Source: Heterocephalus glaber (lineage: Eukaryota > Chordata > Mammalia > Rodentia > Bathyergidae). From it: a DNA stretch of 64,000 nucleotides. A model generated the notes under the pieces. The model did no database searches. It was not told the origin of the DNA and was given only the letters and a program-made list of their open reading frames with translations. Made by a program: the position numbers and the translations under genes. The stretch is taken from positions 14,049,508-14,113,507 of the forward strand of contig NW_004624776.1 of the NCBI RefSeq assembly GCF_000247695.1, written 5' to 3'. This document shows, in pieces, positions 37,228 to 48,570 of this stretch. Numbering within the stretch: position 1 is the first letter of the stretch; every line of letters begins with the position of its first letter.

Positions 37228-37230
<3 letters not shown>
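37166..37230 (+). mobile_element. ID-type SINE with CA-repeat tail
   Basis: GGTTGGGGATGTAGCTCAGT GGTAGAGCACTC and CCTGGGTTCCAACCCCAGG have tRNA-like A and B boxes. The tail has turned into (CA)n. Confidence 0.82.

Positions 37231-37265
<35 letters not shown>
37228..37265. repeat. (CA)n microsatellite
   Basis: A CA run at the tail of an ID SINE. Confidence 0.95.
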
Positions 37266-37266
<1 letters not shown>

Positions 37267-38458
37267 CTCAAAAAAGTACTTAGTGTTTTTCACTGTAAGG
37301 GAAAAATTGAAATGGTTTACAGTTTAACAATTCCCTTTCCAGATTCAGAATTTGAACCTTAAATTTACTTGAATCACCTAATAATTATATGATAACACAT
37401 CTTGAAAAGTTAATTAAACTGTCAATAAATTATATTGTGCAAACTGAATTCAACATTTTCTCATTAGATGCATTTTAAATGTAATTACAACTTTTTTTCA
37501 TAATGATTTGTGTTGAAAATATCTTTACATAGATCATGACAATTATTATAGGTTGTCTTTGAAGAGGAATTAATATGTCATATAATGCCAATCTTAGGTA
37601 CTAAATCCCTATAATAATACAAACAGATAAAGGTGGACAAAGAGCTAGTGCTGATATGTTTTGCTGTTCGGATATTTCACCCCTTCATCTCAGCAATTTA
37701 TATCACACACTTAGGGACAAGCTGCAAATCTGAGGTGAACAGTAATTCTCTTTCCTGACAAAATTCTGAAAAGCTGTCGCTCGTCATCTGGTAACACAAT
37801 CACCTTTGTTACTCAGACTTTCCCTGACAATGGATGTACCGAGGATGCAGCAGGTCCGGATGAAGCTGACTCACTTCGGGGAGCTGGAAAGGCATTCGGT
37901 TCCTTGGCTGCTGAAGGGGTGGACTCCTGTGCCCTCTTTCCAGCACGCTCTTGGCTGGTACACAGGAACCGTCACCTGCTTGTGGGTGCCGGGCCTTCCT
38001 GGCCCCTAAGTTTTGTGAGGCACAGTCCGTTCTTGAGACTTACACCTAGCTGGGAAAATTCCTAAGTTTTTTCTTACTTGTGATCATGAAAATTATACAT
38101 TATTATACAAAATTAGAATGCCTCAAAAGGATAAAATCAGTAAACAATCTTTCTTAGCCACAAGCAGAACTCAGATGTATGTAGTTTAAGTTTTTTACCC
38201 TGCCCAATTAGTTTTACTTCCCTTCATTTACCTCTTTGTATTTCCCCCATTTTGAGACCAAAACCAGTTTTTCTTTTCCTCCAAAGCCAACAAAGGTTTT
38301 TTTTTTCTGTAGAGTTTTCTATGAATCCTATAGAAAATTTCTTTGTAGTTAAAGAAAGGATGGCAGATTTGGATCAACATGTAACCCAGGTACTGACTAT
38401 AAAAAGTCGACCTCTGCATCACCCCAAAGTGTGACTTTGGCCTGTTTGTGATATACTA

Positions 38459-38835
38459 CAGTGGACCCTTGACTTATGAACTCAATTCGTTCGTGAGGAC
38501 TGGTTGTAATTCAAGTCGGTCAATTGAAGGCTCAGACTCCTCTACACAGCCTTCAAAGTCTCTCTCCTGTATAATTTTAGGCCACACTTTCCTCCAGGCA
38601 GCTCTCAGTGTCCTTGGAGAAACACTGGCCCAGGGTTTCTCAGTTAACCCCACACAGGAAAGGACGTGGTAATGCTCCTTCCAGAGCTCATTAAGGATTA
38701 AATCTGTATGAGATCATCTGGAAGCACAAGTGGCTGGCATTCAGGTCGTAACTTTGGTCATAAATTAAAACTAAAATTCTGGTCGTAACCCACGTTGTTT
38801 GTATGTCCGGCTGGTCGTAACTCAGGGGTCCACTG
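38459..38835. mobile_element. TA-flanked inverted-repeat DNA transposon (Tc1/mariner or Tigger-like, nonautonomous)
   Basis: The left end CAGTGGACCCTTGACTTATGA and the reverse complement of the right end, CAGTGGACCCCTGAGTTACGA, match over about 18 of 21 bases. A TA dinucleotide lies on each side (38457-38458 and 38836-38837). The 377-bp body has no ORF. Repeated GGTCGTAAC motifs occur near the right end. It lies in the last intron of TNFRSF19. Confidence 0.8.
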
Positions 38836-39646
38836 TAATTGGGTGAGGCCACAGTCTGAGCATGCACAGGGTGTTTTCAGAGCTTGCTCATCATCTGGGG
38901 TCCGGACACAGGGCAGGAAGGCCCGAGCAGTCACAGCCATGCTGTCTGTGCAGGGCAAGGTCTTGCGGGCCCTGGGTGCTGATCCTACACATGCGACTCT
39001 GCCCTTTTCTTCTCAAGGCTGACCTCACTGCAGAACTTACACTAACAGCATATACACTTTGATTTACGGAACTGCTCCCAAGCACTTACACTGAATTCAG
39101 CAAAGGCCACATCCTCACTGGAGAGAAAACAGAGGCAATACCGGGTCCTGCCTGTCTCCAGCTTTGACAGGAAGCCCCCGTCTCTCTGCACCCCCCACCT
39201 TCCCGATCTTACCCTACTCCACCCAATTTTCAACTCTCCTTTCTGGGAGGATCTTGGGATGGATTTGGTCCCAGATCACAACTACCAATTTCCAACCAAA
39301 TTGATCAATCAGTCAAAGCAGATCATTCCAGAAAAGAACAGTACAAGAGGAAAGAGGGAAAGGAGAGGCTTTAGGAGACCTAAATTCTGATTAACTTGAC
39401 AGTGGATGAAGTTTTGGGCATAAGAATATTACACACAAAAAAAGATCAGGATTATTTTTAAGATGCTCCTATATCTAACTCATGTCTCTCAATCAGGGAA
39501 GGGGACTACACCAAGTAGTCACACTTACAGAGAAGAACGGAAGAATGCAGCCAACTTTTAGGGCCTTTTAGATTAGCTCTGTTAGTTTAAAAAAATCTTA
39601 AAATTTATATTACAACATATTTTTCTAACGAGTGCAAGTGAAAAAG

Positions 39647-39668
39647 CCTCCCCCCCACCCCCCCGCCC
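39647..39668. repeat. C-rich tract
   Basis: CCTCCCCCCCACCCCCCCGC, adjacent to an ID SINE in the last TNFRSF19 intron. On the minus strand it is G-rich and transcribed with the gene. Confidence 0.85.
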
Positions 39669-39753
39669 CTCACCCTGCTTTGTGGTGGTGGGGACAGAAG
39701 CCCGGGCTTTGCATGCTAGTCAAGCACTCTACCACGGAGCTTCACCCCAGCCA
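39668..39753 (-). mobile_element. ID-type SINE
   Basis: The minus strand reads GGCTGGGGTGAAGCTCCGTG GTAGAGTGCTTGACTAGCAT GC. It lies in the last TNFRSF19 intron, 54 bases beyond the read-through stop. Confidence 0.7.
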
Positions 39754-39806
39754 CATTCCCTAAATTCACAGTGGGATCAGAGCTCCAGTCCCCTGAGTAC
39801 CAGAAG

Positions 39807-39845
39807 TCAGTGCATTGCTTGTGCTGAAGTGAGGCTTGGCCTTAC
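39807..39845 (-). CDS. TNFRSF19: TNFRSF19 alternative C-terminus (read-through isoform)
   Basis: If the donor after SLQ is skipped, translation continues with VRPSLTSAQAMH and stops at a TGA at 39807-39809. In human, one isoform likewise reads SLQV and adds a short unique tail, so this is a plausible alternative end rather than pure intron noise. The tail sequence itself is poorly conserved relative to human. About 50 bases further on the minus strand a sense-oriented ID SINE begins; it may lie in the 3' UTR of this isoform. Confidence 0.5.
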   Translation of the reverse strand, partial: VRPSLTSAQAMH

Positions 39846-40245
39846 CTGGAGGGATATGGCTAGGCCCACAGGCTCACTGCCCTCTGGATCCAGCTGGCTT
39901 CTAGTAGGCAGTGCATCCTGAACCAGTGTAGGCTCTGTCACTGTGCTGCTGTGTCTAAGTAAGTCAGCAGTGTCTGTGAAGTCTGCAGAGAGAGCTTGAA
40001 CTGAAACAGCTCCACAGACCAAATCCTGACTACTGTTTGAATCCAAAGATGTTGAGCTTTCGTTTTCTGGATCGAGAGAATGAACCTCTTCTCCAGTGAG
40101 TTCAGGATAAGAGTCACAAAAAGAGATGTCATCACCACCCGTGGGATTTTGCATCAGAGGACAGGCGTCGGAAAACTTGCCACAGACGGAGCGTGACAGG
40201 GATGCAAAGAACATCGGCATCGTCTCCCCGACTGGAGCTGCGTTT
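39846..40245 (-). CDS. TNFRSF19: TNFRSF19 exon: main cytoplasmic tail
   Basis: This 400-bp exon starts after a GTGCTCAG acceptor, completes the split Arg codon and codes for 133 residues. Recognisable blocks in order are NAAPVGE, MPMFFASL, CGKFSDACPLMQNP, GGDDISFCDSYPELTGEE, SSTSLDSNSSQDLV and TRSQLDPEGSE, ending SLQ. All align with the human TNFRSF19 tail. The exon ends at a perfect CAG|GTAAGG donor (intron begins at 39845), matching the human isoform that ends in LQEA. If the donor is not used, the frame runs on through VRPSLTSAQAMH to a stop at 39807-39809. That corresponds to the longer human isoform, which ends in SLQV followed by a short tail. SYPELTGEE also contains a TGEE that fits the TRAF2 consensus. 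Confidence 0.95.
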
Positions 40246-40839
40246 CTGAGCACACGTTCAAAGAGTGTTTTATTCTACAGTGAGAAATAACCCTACTCCC
40301 AAGCAGCACTTCAGCTACAATTTTAAGTCTTCTACAGGAAATAGCAATTTGTGAAGTCAGAATTCTAGTGGTTCCTGCAGTTATAAACTTGCCTCAATAT
40401 GGTGAGTCCAATTACTACATTTGCTGTAAGACTGACTTCTATACTTATTTCTCATTAATATTCTTCATCCAATGTCTGACCCATGGACACCTCCAGTTTC
40501 TTAGGCCTTAGCTGAGCTTTTTTCATTGTTGTTCTAAAATGTGAGAATAGTATGTCACCAGTATGTGTATGTTAAACACTATTTACAGATGACAGAGGTG
40601 TCATGAATGTAAGACAAAATCAGTGGAAAGAAAAGTATAAAGAATGTCGCACTGGGTGTCCATGTCCTTGAGAGACCCATCTAATTCTTGCTCCCAGAAC
40701 TGCCCCCATCCAACATATAGAATATCATGAATGATACTTAAAAAGAGGTGTCCCCGTAGTTTCACATGAAAATTGGTATCTGAGTACAAGGAGATGCAGA
40801 AGGGAGGAGATGAAATTGTGAGTAGAAGTGCCCAGTTAC

Positions 40840-40942
40840 CTCTCCTGAAGGGTGGCCACAGAATGCACCCCACAGCCCAGCACCGTCCGGTCAGTGCCAC
40901 AGGTCCCCTCACAGCACAAGGACGGGATCAGATGGACGGGCC
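40840..40942 (-). CDS. TNFRSF19: TNFRSF19 exon: second cytoplasmic exon
   Basis: This 103-bp exon lies between a CTCCACAG acceptor and an AG|GTAACT donor (a +4 C makes the donor slightly weak). It reads PVHLIPSLCCEGTCG, then TVLGCGVHSVATLQE, and ends in a split Arg codon. The human equivalent has the same PVRLLPSMCCE and LGCGVHSAASLQA framework but is more diverged than the neighbouring exons. The residues TLQE fit the broad TRAF2-binding consensus (P/S/A/T)-x-(Q/E)-E, where the human sequence as I recall it has SLQA. Whether this site binds TRAFs is untested. Confidence 0.9.
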
Positions 40943-41041
40943 CTGTGGAGCCAGCAGAGTGTGAGGCCCAGTGCTCTTCTTCGGGAACTTTCTCCTTAAT
41001 GCCAGTTTGAAACTGCTCTTCTGGGAAGGGTGGCTACTTAC

Positions 41042-41167
41042 CGTAGGCCTGGGCCAAGTCCTGGTAGCACTGGCAACATGCCCTGTGAGCATATTCGCTG
41101 AGGTGGGGTCTGTCAAAGCACGACAGCTCAGAGCCATTGTACTGGATGTCCTGTGATCTCAGAGACC
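41042..41167 (-). CDS. TNFRSF19: TNFRSF19 exon: first cytoplasmic exon
   Basis: This 126-bp exon runs from a CTCCTCCAG acceptor to a G|GTAAGT donor. It completes the split Trp codon and reads SLRSQDIQYNGSELSCFDRP, then a cysteine-rich HRACCQC patch, ending on the first base of a Gly codon. The human protein has the same SLRSQDIQYNGSELSCFDRP block, so orthology is clear. The CCQC patch just inside the membrane could be palmitoylated; that is inference only. The frame was found by joining the split codons, because no long single-frame ORF marks this exon. Confidence 0.93.
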
Positions 41168-41308
41168 CTGGAGGAGAGGTAAGAGTCCTGTCAGGGCACC
41201 CGATTTCCTGTCTAAGGCGCCCACATTGACACCATAAGGCAGCCTGGGCCTAGTCTAGCTTTTCCTTTTTTAAACAAAAAGTCAGCCATCGTTATAAGTT
41301 TTGGTTAT

Positions 41309-41623
41309 AGATGTTCCTTGAGTTACAGGAGAATTGCGTCCCACTAAACGTGTAGTAGGTCACAGGTATCGCTTTTAATCTGCCTAACCCAGGGAACAGC
41401 CCTGCTTCCCTTCAACGTGCTCACAACTTCCTATGAGGCGGCAGCTGGGCAAAATTGCCCAACACAAAGCCTATTTTATAACACCCTGTTGGAAATCTCA
41501 CGTAATTTTTTGAAAACTGTGCTGCAAATGAGAACCAGAGTGGCTGTATGAAGTTTTATTCAAATAAGCATGAAGTGAAAGATTGTTCAGCTGAACCTCG
41601 GTAAGTTGGGCACTGGCTGAAAT
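41309..41623 (+). mobile_element. MER2/Tigger-like DNA transposon relic
   Basis: GTTCCTTGAGTTACAGGAGA, CAACACAAAGCCTATTTTAT and CACGTAATTTTTTGAAAACT follow the known MER2-type consensus in order. It lies in the intron between the transmembrane exon and the next TNFRSF19 exon, about 140 bases from the latter. Confidence 0.65.
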
Positions 41624-41913
41624 TCTCCTTGTTGGGGGCCCAAATGGGAAATAATGGTTAAGAAAGCCCTGAATGCAGGGTATTTTATTACCAGAGCTTA
41701 GAATGATTTTTATTTTTGCCTTGTGGCAAGGGGAGGTGACAGCCTCGTCCATGTCCCCATGCAGCCTGCCTTCTCTAGTGAGGTGTTTCCGTGGCCTCTA
41801 CTCTTGCACAGCTGCTGATACCTGTCCAAGTCTCCCATCAAACACTTGAATGATGATAATAATAAGTGCACTTCACCCAAACCAGGAGAAACTAAGTGGA
41901 ACTGGAAACTCAC

Positions 41914-42078
41914 AGCTGGGTTTTTTCTCCATGAACTGTCTCTTACAGTAGATGACGCAGAGGATGAGGAGGGCCAGCAGCACGGTAGCCAGAGCACTGC
42001 AGATGACTGCAGCCAGGGCTGTGTCCCGAGGGCTGGAGGCTGTGGATGCGATCTTCACAAGGTTGACCTTGCTGGTAC
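41914..42078 (-). CDS. TNFRSF19: TNFRSF19 exon: juxtamembrane and transmembrane segment
   Basis: This 165-bp exon opens after a TTTCTAG acceptor and ends at a T|GTGAGT donor. It starts with the last two bases of a cysteine codon, then reads TSKVNLVKIASTASSPRD, followed by a hydrophobic helix of about 22 residues (from TALAAVICSALATVL to LLALLILCVIYC) and the stop-transfer stretch KRQFMEKKPS. It closes on the first base of a Trp codon. The helix is a single-pass type I membrane anchor, and the segment before it is the end of the ectodomain stalk. The sequence is almost identical to human TNFRSF19, with Thr in place of Ala just after the last ectodomain cysteine. The open frame beyond the donor is intron read-through, not coding. 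Confidence 0.95.
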
Positions 42079-42532
42079 CTAGAAACCACAGGAATGGGAT
42101 CAGCATGGGCCGAATGACCCGGGATATGCAGTGCGAACACCAGCATCCACAGGCCTCTAGCAACAGCCTTCATGGGATGGAGATAAAACCAAGGTGGGAG
42201 ATTAGAACATGCCCAAACATGCCTTCCTCTTAGAAGATTTTTTTAACATCACATCTCTGTCCTGCACCCCAAAATATGTTGGCAGTATCTCCCCTAAACT
42301 TCCACAGTGACACAGATACACAGCGCTCAAGTCATTTTGCTGCAGAAATCTGCCTTTAGTCCTCTAGATGAGAAAGCAGGGCTCTGTGATCTTGACCTTT
42401 GTGTCCCCACACCTTGGCAGTGTTGGGCGCAAAGTAGTTTTGGGGTGAAGGAAATTATCCCCCCATCCTCTGAAGACTCACATGACAATAGACTAAGAGG
42501 AGGAAACAGGCACATTCATTCATTTATTCATT

Positions 42533-43270
42533 TTCTATATCCTTTTATTGGTACATTTTAGGTACACAATATAATGACATTCATCATTGGAAATTTGCAC
42601 CTTTACATAGTCTCTCTTGGTTCTTATTTTTCCCCCTCCCCCTGCCCTCCCTTCAACCCCTCCATCCCTCCCTATTTACGGAGACTTTGTTTCCATTTTT
42701 CCATTTTCTCATATTAATTCCATTCCCTTCTTTCTTTTCCCCTACCCCTCCCACTTCCCCTTCCCCTTTGACCCTTTTCTTCCTATTTCACATTATCTAT
42801 TGCACCTTTTAGTCCTTATTTACACTTTCAGTTTCTCACAGTGGAGAAACTATTTGGTATTTACACATGTGTGTTCTATTTATTTCACTTAAGAGTATCA
42901 CCTCACTGTGCATCCATTTAGCAATAAATGTCTCTAATTTCTCATTTTTGATGGCTGAGTAATAATCCATTTTATTAAAAAACCACATTTTCTTTATCCA
43001 GTCTCCAGTTGATGGGTATTTGGGTTGTTTCCAAGTTTTAGCTATTACAAATTGTGCTGCTGTGAACATGGGTGCACATATATCACTGCGGTATGATTCT
43101 TTTAATTCTTCGGGGCAGATCCCCAGCAGGGGTCAAATGGGACTTCCAGTCCTAGTTCTTTGAGGTATCTCCATACTGATTTCCACAGTGGTTGCACCAG
43201 TCTACACTCCCACCAGCAGTGGAGCAGGGTTCCTCTTTCCCCAGGCACATTTATTTTTGCACACGGGGGC
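42533..43270 (-). mobile_element. Younger LINE-1, ORF2 C-terminus and 3' UTR
   Basis: A minus-strand L1 3' end lies in the large TNFRSF19 intron. Its ORF2 C-terminal reading includes AKTWKQPKYPS, DWIKKMWFFNKMDYYSAIKN and EKLETFIAKWMHSEVI. The 3' UTR has a C/T-rich stretch on the plus strand and the TTTATTGGTACATTTTAGGT landmark. It is 5' truncated near 43270. Confidence 0.88.
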
Positions 43271-44336
43271 AAGTGCCCAATAACCCTACTGGTTCAGACG
43301 CTTATGTGCCTTTCTCCATCGGGAAGAGGGAGATGGGGATATCGGACACTGTGGGGGGGGGCACTGTGGTAAATGATTATTAGGGGTAGGCCAGGAACTG
43401 AATGGGATCAAAAAGCAGAACAATTCTCTTGACAAAGACTATCCAGGCATAGGGACGTTTCTCAGTCTCCATTTCTGCAACAGGAGTTTAATCTTTTCTG
43501 CTTAATAAAATCTCGGGCAGGGGATCTAAGTTCATTGTGCTCCCAAGGTGGATGGGTCTGTAAGTGGATAAGGGAACTTCAGAGAAGAGCTGTCCTATCC
43601 TAACACAGGATGACTCCTAGGTGCCTGAAAGTTAAAATAATCAGCATGCCAGGGTGCTGCATTTTGGGGGCCATTTTCTGGGCTCCCTCAGTAGGCATTT
43701 AATATTTCTTATTTCCTTGGAATTGGGCTCTTTTTAGGAAGATGTAACAAATATACTCACCTGTAACAGTAAATTGTCCAGAAACATTTTTAAAAGGCAA
43801 AATTAATTTTATATTTTACTTGACCAATATCTCTTAGCATTTCAACATGTATTCAACAAAAATTGTTACTGACATCTTTTGAATTCTTTATTTTCTACAA
43901 AAATCTCAAAATCTGGTGATTTTACGAGGCAGCCCGTCTCACTGCAAGGGCTCGGTAGGCATGTGTGGCTGATGGCCACCACCCGAGCCACACCTGTGCA
44001 GCATGGCACCTAAGGGCATGCAGCTTGTCATCCAGTGCCTTTCCTCATCCCAGCCACACATCCCCCAATCAACAAGGCTGGTCTCCACTGGATGGCACGA
44101 GTTAGAACTGCAGAGAAACATGAGGGTTGACATTATTGAATTATGAAAGCAGGACAGCTGGAACTATCATTTTGGGGTATGAGTCCTGGTATTTTCAGTC
44201 TCAACAATTCTGGGCCACACAGATAAAAGTTTCCTCACATGAGCTGCATGCCTTAGGCTTGGATGAATGGGTGTCATAATTCAATCATACATTTTAAAGG
44301 ACATTTATTTGTAACCATGTTTAATATTCATTTTTG

Positions 44337-44475
44337 TGGGGCTGGAAAATTGAACCCAGGGCCTTTGCACAAGCTCTATCCCTAGGAAACCCACCAGACT
44401 GATCTTGAACCTGTGATCCCCCTGCCTCAGCCTCCTGGAGTGCTGGGATTATAGGTATGTGCCACCAACCTGGAT
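44337..44475 (-). mobile_element. B1-dID dimeric SINE (reverse)
   Basis: CCTGCCTCAGCCTCCTGGAG TGCTGGGATTATAGGTATGT GCC is the reversed B1 half. GAACCCAGGGCCTTTGCAC is the reversed ID half. Confidence 0.75.
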
Positions 44476-46559
44476 CATAAAATATTCTTAATCACTTATA
44501 ACAGTATAGAAATACTATAATAATCAAATAAAACATACTAAATGCTCATCATACAGCAAGTTAAATAAATCACACCCCTGACCTGATAGAGATTAAATCT
44601 AAATTTCAAACGGCTTTTATCAGTGGACAGAGTCACAAAAGGATGTGTGGACACAGGGCCAGTTGTACAAACACTGACAAATAAATAACTGAGTAGAAAC
44701 TTACGTCCCGTGCAAGTTAAAATACCAAGTCACATTGAAGGGAAAGTGACTCAGAAATGGAAGCGCTGTGTCTTCAGGCAAAAAGATGAAGTTGTGGAAA
44801 GCCATCATCCCATCATAGTTGTGCACTTCAGAGTGAGGACAGGTCCCTTAGCTTAAACTGCTGGTCAGATAACTCAATCCTGCACAGCAACAGCTGCCGT
44901 CAAAATGAGGCACAAGGCATGATGTGAGCAGATCGCAAAGTTCTTACACTCTAACTGTTAAGGTCATCCACTGGTCAGCATTGGCTATTCAGAAAAATCC
45001 TTGCAAGAATAGAGATTTCAGGTAAAGCAGTACCCTTTGAAAGTTCTTTAAGTCTTCACTCTTCAAAATCCTTCCAGAATATATTAGTCAACTCGTCTTA
45101 ACACAAAAGGCATTGCTTCTAACTTACAAATGGGTTAAAATGTCCTCAAAGTGGGGATTTCATTTTTAATTTGGTAGTTTACAACTCAGTATTTATTTTC
45201 TCAAAATAGAAAAGTCTTAATAGCACACATCTTTCCAACATAGGCCACTAATACTGTAGTTTCAATAAAATCAAGTTGCCATAATCTCAGTTAAAAAAAC
45301 CCCAAAACACACCAATATCTCCTTTCTCTATTGATTGTTCCAGGCAGTGGCATCTAAAGAAGAACAAGAAAAACACATGGGTTTTATATCTCAGTTCTTG
45401 ACCTCTAGATAAGAAAATCCCCTTGGTTAATTCCAGTACTCTCCAAGAGTCCTCCTATGAGGCTGATGGTCTTGAAAGCCACATTGTTTATGTGTAAGAG
45501 CAAACCATTTTTTTCACTGGAAATGGGCTGGTTCACCCTTTCCAGTTTTGTAGCTTTAACTGCCGTATGTAATGATACAGATGAAAATATGGAGGCTGTG
45601 TGGACAAGGCTGAGAGCATACGAGTTTTAGGATAGCTCTAAAAACTCATTCATATAAGTTCCTGGTTTAAAAAGCCCATTTTCTTATAATTCTATCTGAT
45701 TTGAGCAATGAAAAAAAGGGTAAGAGGGGAGGTTTGTATTAGACAGGTGAAGTGGCTTCCGTGCTGTTGCATTTTGGCTAAGCGAGATACTCCTGAGAGC
45801 TCTTCAGGAAAGGGCTTTTCTACTACAAACTAGAAAGTATTATCTCGCTGACCTGGGGTTATGGCAATGTATTGACATTGAAGACTCATTCCATCCCTAT
45901 GCACTGCCTAAATTCCCTACGTATAGCTTACAAAGCATATGGAATTTTCACAATAAATCTTGCACACAACTCCCTAGCATTCTGAAGAAGCAGAGATAAG
46001 GACATTCACATTCTTTGGAAACTTCTCACTTTTCCTGAATACAAAGGCATCGCTTAGTCAAGTTATCAGATTCCACCGTACCCTTAGCACTGCCCTTCCA
46101 AGTGACACTGTTTTCTTAGCTTAAATTTTATAGACATCATATGACATATATACATGGGAATGATTTTATACTATACATGTCCATAGGAGTTCCACATTGC
46201 TGAGCAATCATGCACTGAGTGTTTGAGATGAAAATGACACCCTACAAGGCATTAGATAAGCTGAAGGAACCAGGAGAGACAACAGAAGTCACCAGCAAAA
46301 TTTAACAGGTGTTTTTCCAAAATCCAAGCTGACCCTCTGTGGAGTATAAGCAAGGTACAAACCTGGATCTCACTCCTAAAGGAGCTCCTGAATGTAGCTA
46401 AAGCAACATGGGAAACATATATGTTACAGAGAGTTGTCTCACTGGGTAAAGACAAGAGGAACATCCGAGGTGCTGCTAATCAGGAACCCATCTGCATGCC
46501 AGGGTGGCGACAGGAGAGGAATACTCACGTCCATGGCTGTGTGCACTTTCACACGCCTG

Positions 46560-46740
46560 TACTTTGGTAACACACTTCAGTGATTTCATCCTCCTAACTA
46601 GATAAGGTTGTAACTGTTCACTGATGATCTCCATTTGACTCATAAGTAGACATGAGCTGGAATCACCTGCTCAAGGTTACACAGCAGAGTGAGATCACTT
46701 CAGAGCTGGAATCAGGCCTCTAACCTGATCCAGTAGATTG
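46560..46740 (+). mobile_element. MIR relic
   Basis: CACCTGCTCAAGGTTACACA GCAG, then GAGCTGGAATCAGGCCTCTA ACC, is the standard MIR core and 3' side. Confidence 0.7.
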
Positions 46741-48379
46741 TATTGCTCCATGGATGTGTGTAGCTTCTGAGAGAGTAAAACACTATGCCAAGTACTTATG
46801 AGCAAAAGGTAGCTCATGTCTGTTTACATAAAGACCATGATTGCCTCTATAGAGAGAAACAGCCAGGCCACAGAGCCATCCTAGGACTGTGCCGGGGCAA
46901 ACTGTTCAGGTAGGCAGGGCAGCTGGTCCCTCATGAGCCCACAGGAGGGCTCAGTGCCTCAGACTCACAGGGAACCTTGACTGGCTGTGGCAGCTGGACA
47001 CACTGAGCAATGCCTGGGTGTCACTGGTGCCAGAAGAGAGAGTATTCTTGGGCAGACAGGAGGGGGCGTGAGTCTGGAAGGGATCAGTCAGAAAGAGAAA
47101 TGGAAAAGGATGTGCAAAGATGGTTTCTGGAAGGGCATGGCCACCTCCCACCCTTGCCAAGCTTTCCAAGCTCTATATTCTGTTTTCCATTGATTGCACC
47201 ACGTGTTTAACCTCTCCAACTTCCTAGGACCTGATGTTTAAAAACTTGCCAAACAAAAGATCCTTCTTCACAGAGAATATTCTTACAAAGGGCTCCATTC
47301 AGACAGGCCAGGCTAAGAAAGGAAAAAAATATTCCCCAAAGTCTGGCTTTTGCCACTTTCTACCCTGGCTGTGAACCAGACTTTCACTTCTCTGAGTCTC
47401 AGTTTTTCTCCCAAAGAAGATGAAACAGTGGCTCAAAGACACAAAGGTCCCTGATGGGGTGAAGGCCAAGCTTTCCCCTCAGGGTGAGTTCACTGGGAAC
47501 CAGCGGCCACTTGGTTGACCCGCTGTCAGCTCTGGAAACGTCGTGACTGACTGTTCTCTCCCAGCCGGTGGTATCTCCCGACAGAAAGGAGCATGGCCTC
47601 ATGCTAATGACTAAGATTGAGCAGGATGCCGTATTTTTCCTTCTCTGTGATTCCTGCTTCCAATGTGCACTGCTTTCCTGAGTCGGGAATCATCCATCTG
47701 ACAGCCTACTGGCCACCTCCACTTGAGTGAGCCATGTCCTAAATTTGACAGGTCCAAAAAACGAGCTGTTCATCACCACCATGGCCACCTCCCCTCACAA
47801 AACTGCTGCTCCTCTGCTGAATTGTAGCTACCTCTCATTGCCACTAACCTCCAACCCTCTTCCTGCAGGACTGCGGCAGGGATCACCCCCTCAGCTGTGC
47901 TAGGCCCTTTCTCAGATGTCACCTTCTGGATGAGGCTTCTCTACTAAACTAAAGTTACAACCTCTCGCACTTCCTCCCCTTTTCTCTGCTTCCCTCTCCT
48001 CCATGGCACACGCTGCCACCTGACATTTCTATATACTACTTATTGGTTTGTGTTGTCATTCTCACCCCAGGTGGGAGGCACAGAACCCATTCTCCTACTG
48101 CAAGCTCACCCAGCTGGCTGTGGTTTGGCTGGCCCAGCAAGAGCCATGCTTTCCAGTCTGTGGGGAGAAGGGTACGACATGGGGGCACGTGGCTTGCCCG
48201 GACTTCCTTTTTGCTGTAAGTTGGATGCTGGGTGCAGCAGCCCATGGAGATCTGAGAGGTGAGGCAACAAGGCAGGACACCAGCCCCTGAGTACATCCAG
48301 GAGAGCTGCTCGCCATGCTGAGACTGCTCCACTGTCGCAACAGAGAAAGACTTCTGTTTTACTTAGGCCACAGTATTCT

Positions 48380-48570
48380 GGGGTCTCTTAATTACAGTAG
48401 CTCGTCCTTTACTCTAACCCACTTTATGTCCTAGCAAAACTGAGGTGCCACAGGGCAGGAACTTTTGTTGCTTTTGTTCACTACTGTGTTTATAATGCCT
48501 CTACAGGATCCTGGCACATATATGGTTGCCAATAAATAAATAATAGAATGAGTGAATGTTTATGAAAGAA
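48380..48570 (+). mobile_element. LINE-2 3' end relic
   Basis: GGGCAGGAACTTTTGTTGCT TTTGTTCACTACTGTGTTT, CCTGGCACATATATGGTTGC and CAATAAATAAATAATAGAAT GAGTGAATG match the L2 3' end. Confidence 0.72.

Larger units (their letters stand above)
36064..38458. other. Last intron of TNFRSF19, mostly unassigned
   Basis: AT-rich sequence with one ID SINE and a CA repeat. It is low in recognisable repeats and contains no exon-like ORF. Confidence 0.5.

Noticed and set aside
37166..37230. tRNA gene
   Set aside because: A and B boxes are present because ID SINEs descend from a tRNA; the cloverleaf is not maintained and an A/CA-rich tail follows.
43939..44133. Cysteine-containing minus ORF as a TNFRSF19 exon
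   Set aside because: The cysteine spacing does not fit a TNFR repeat and no matching residues to the ectodomain are present.
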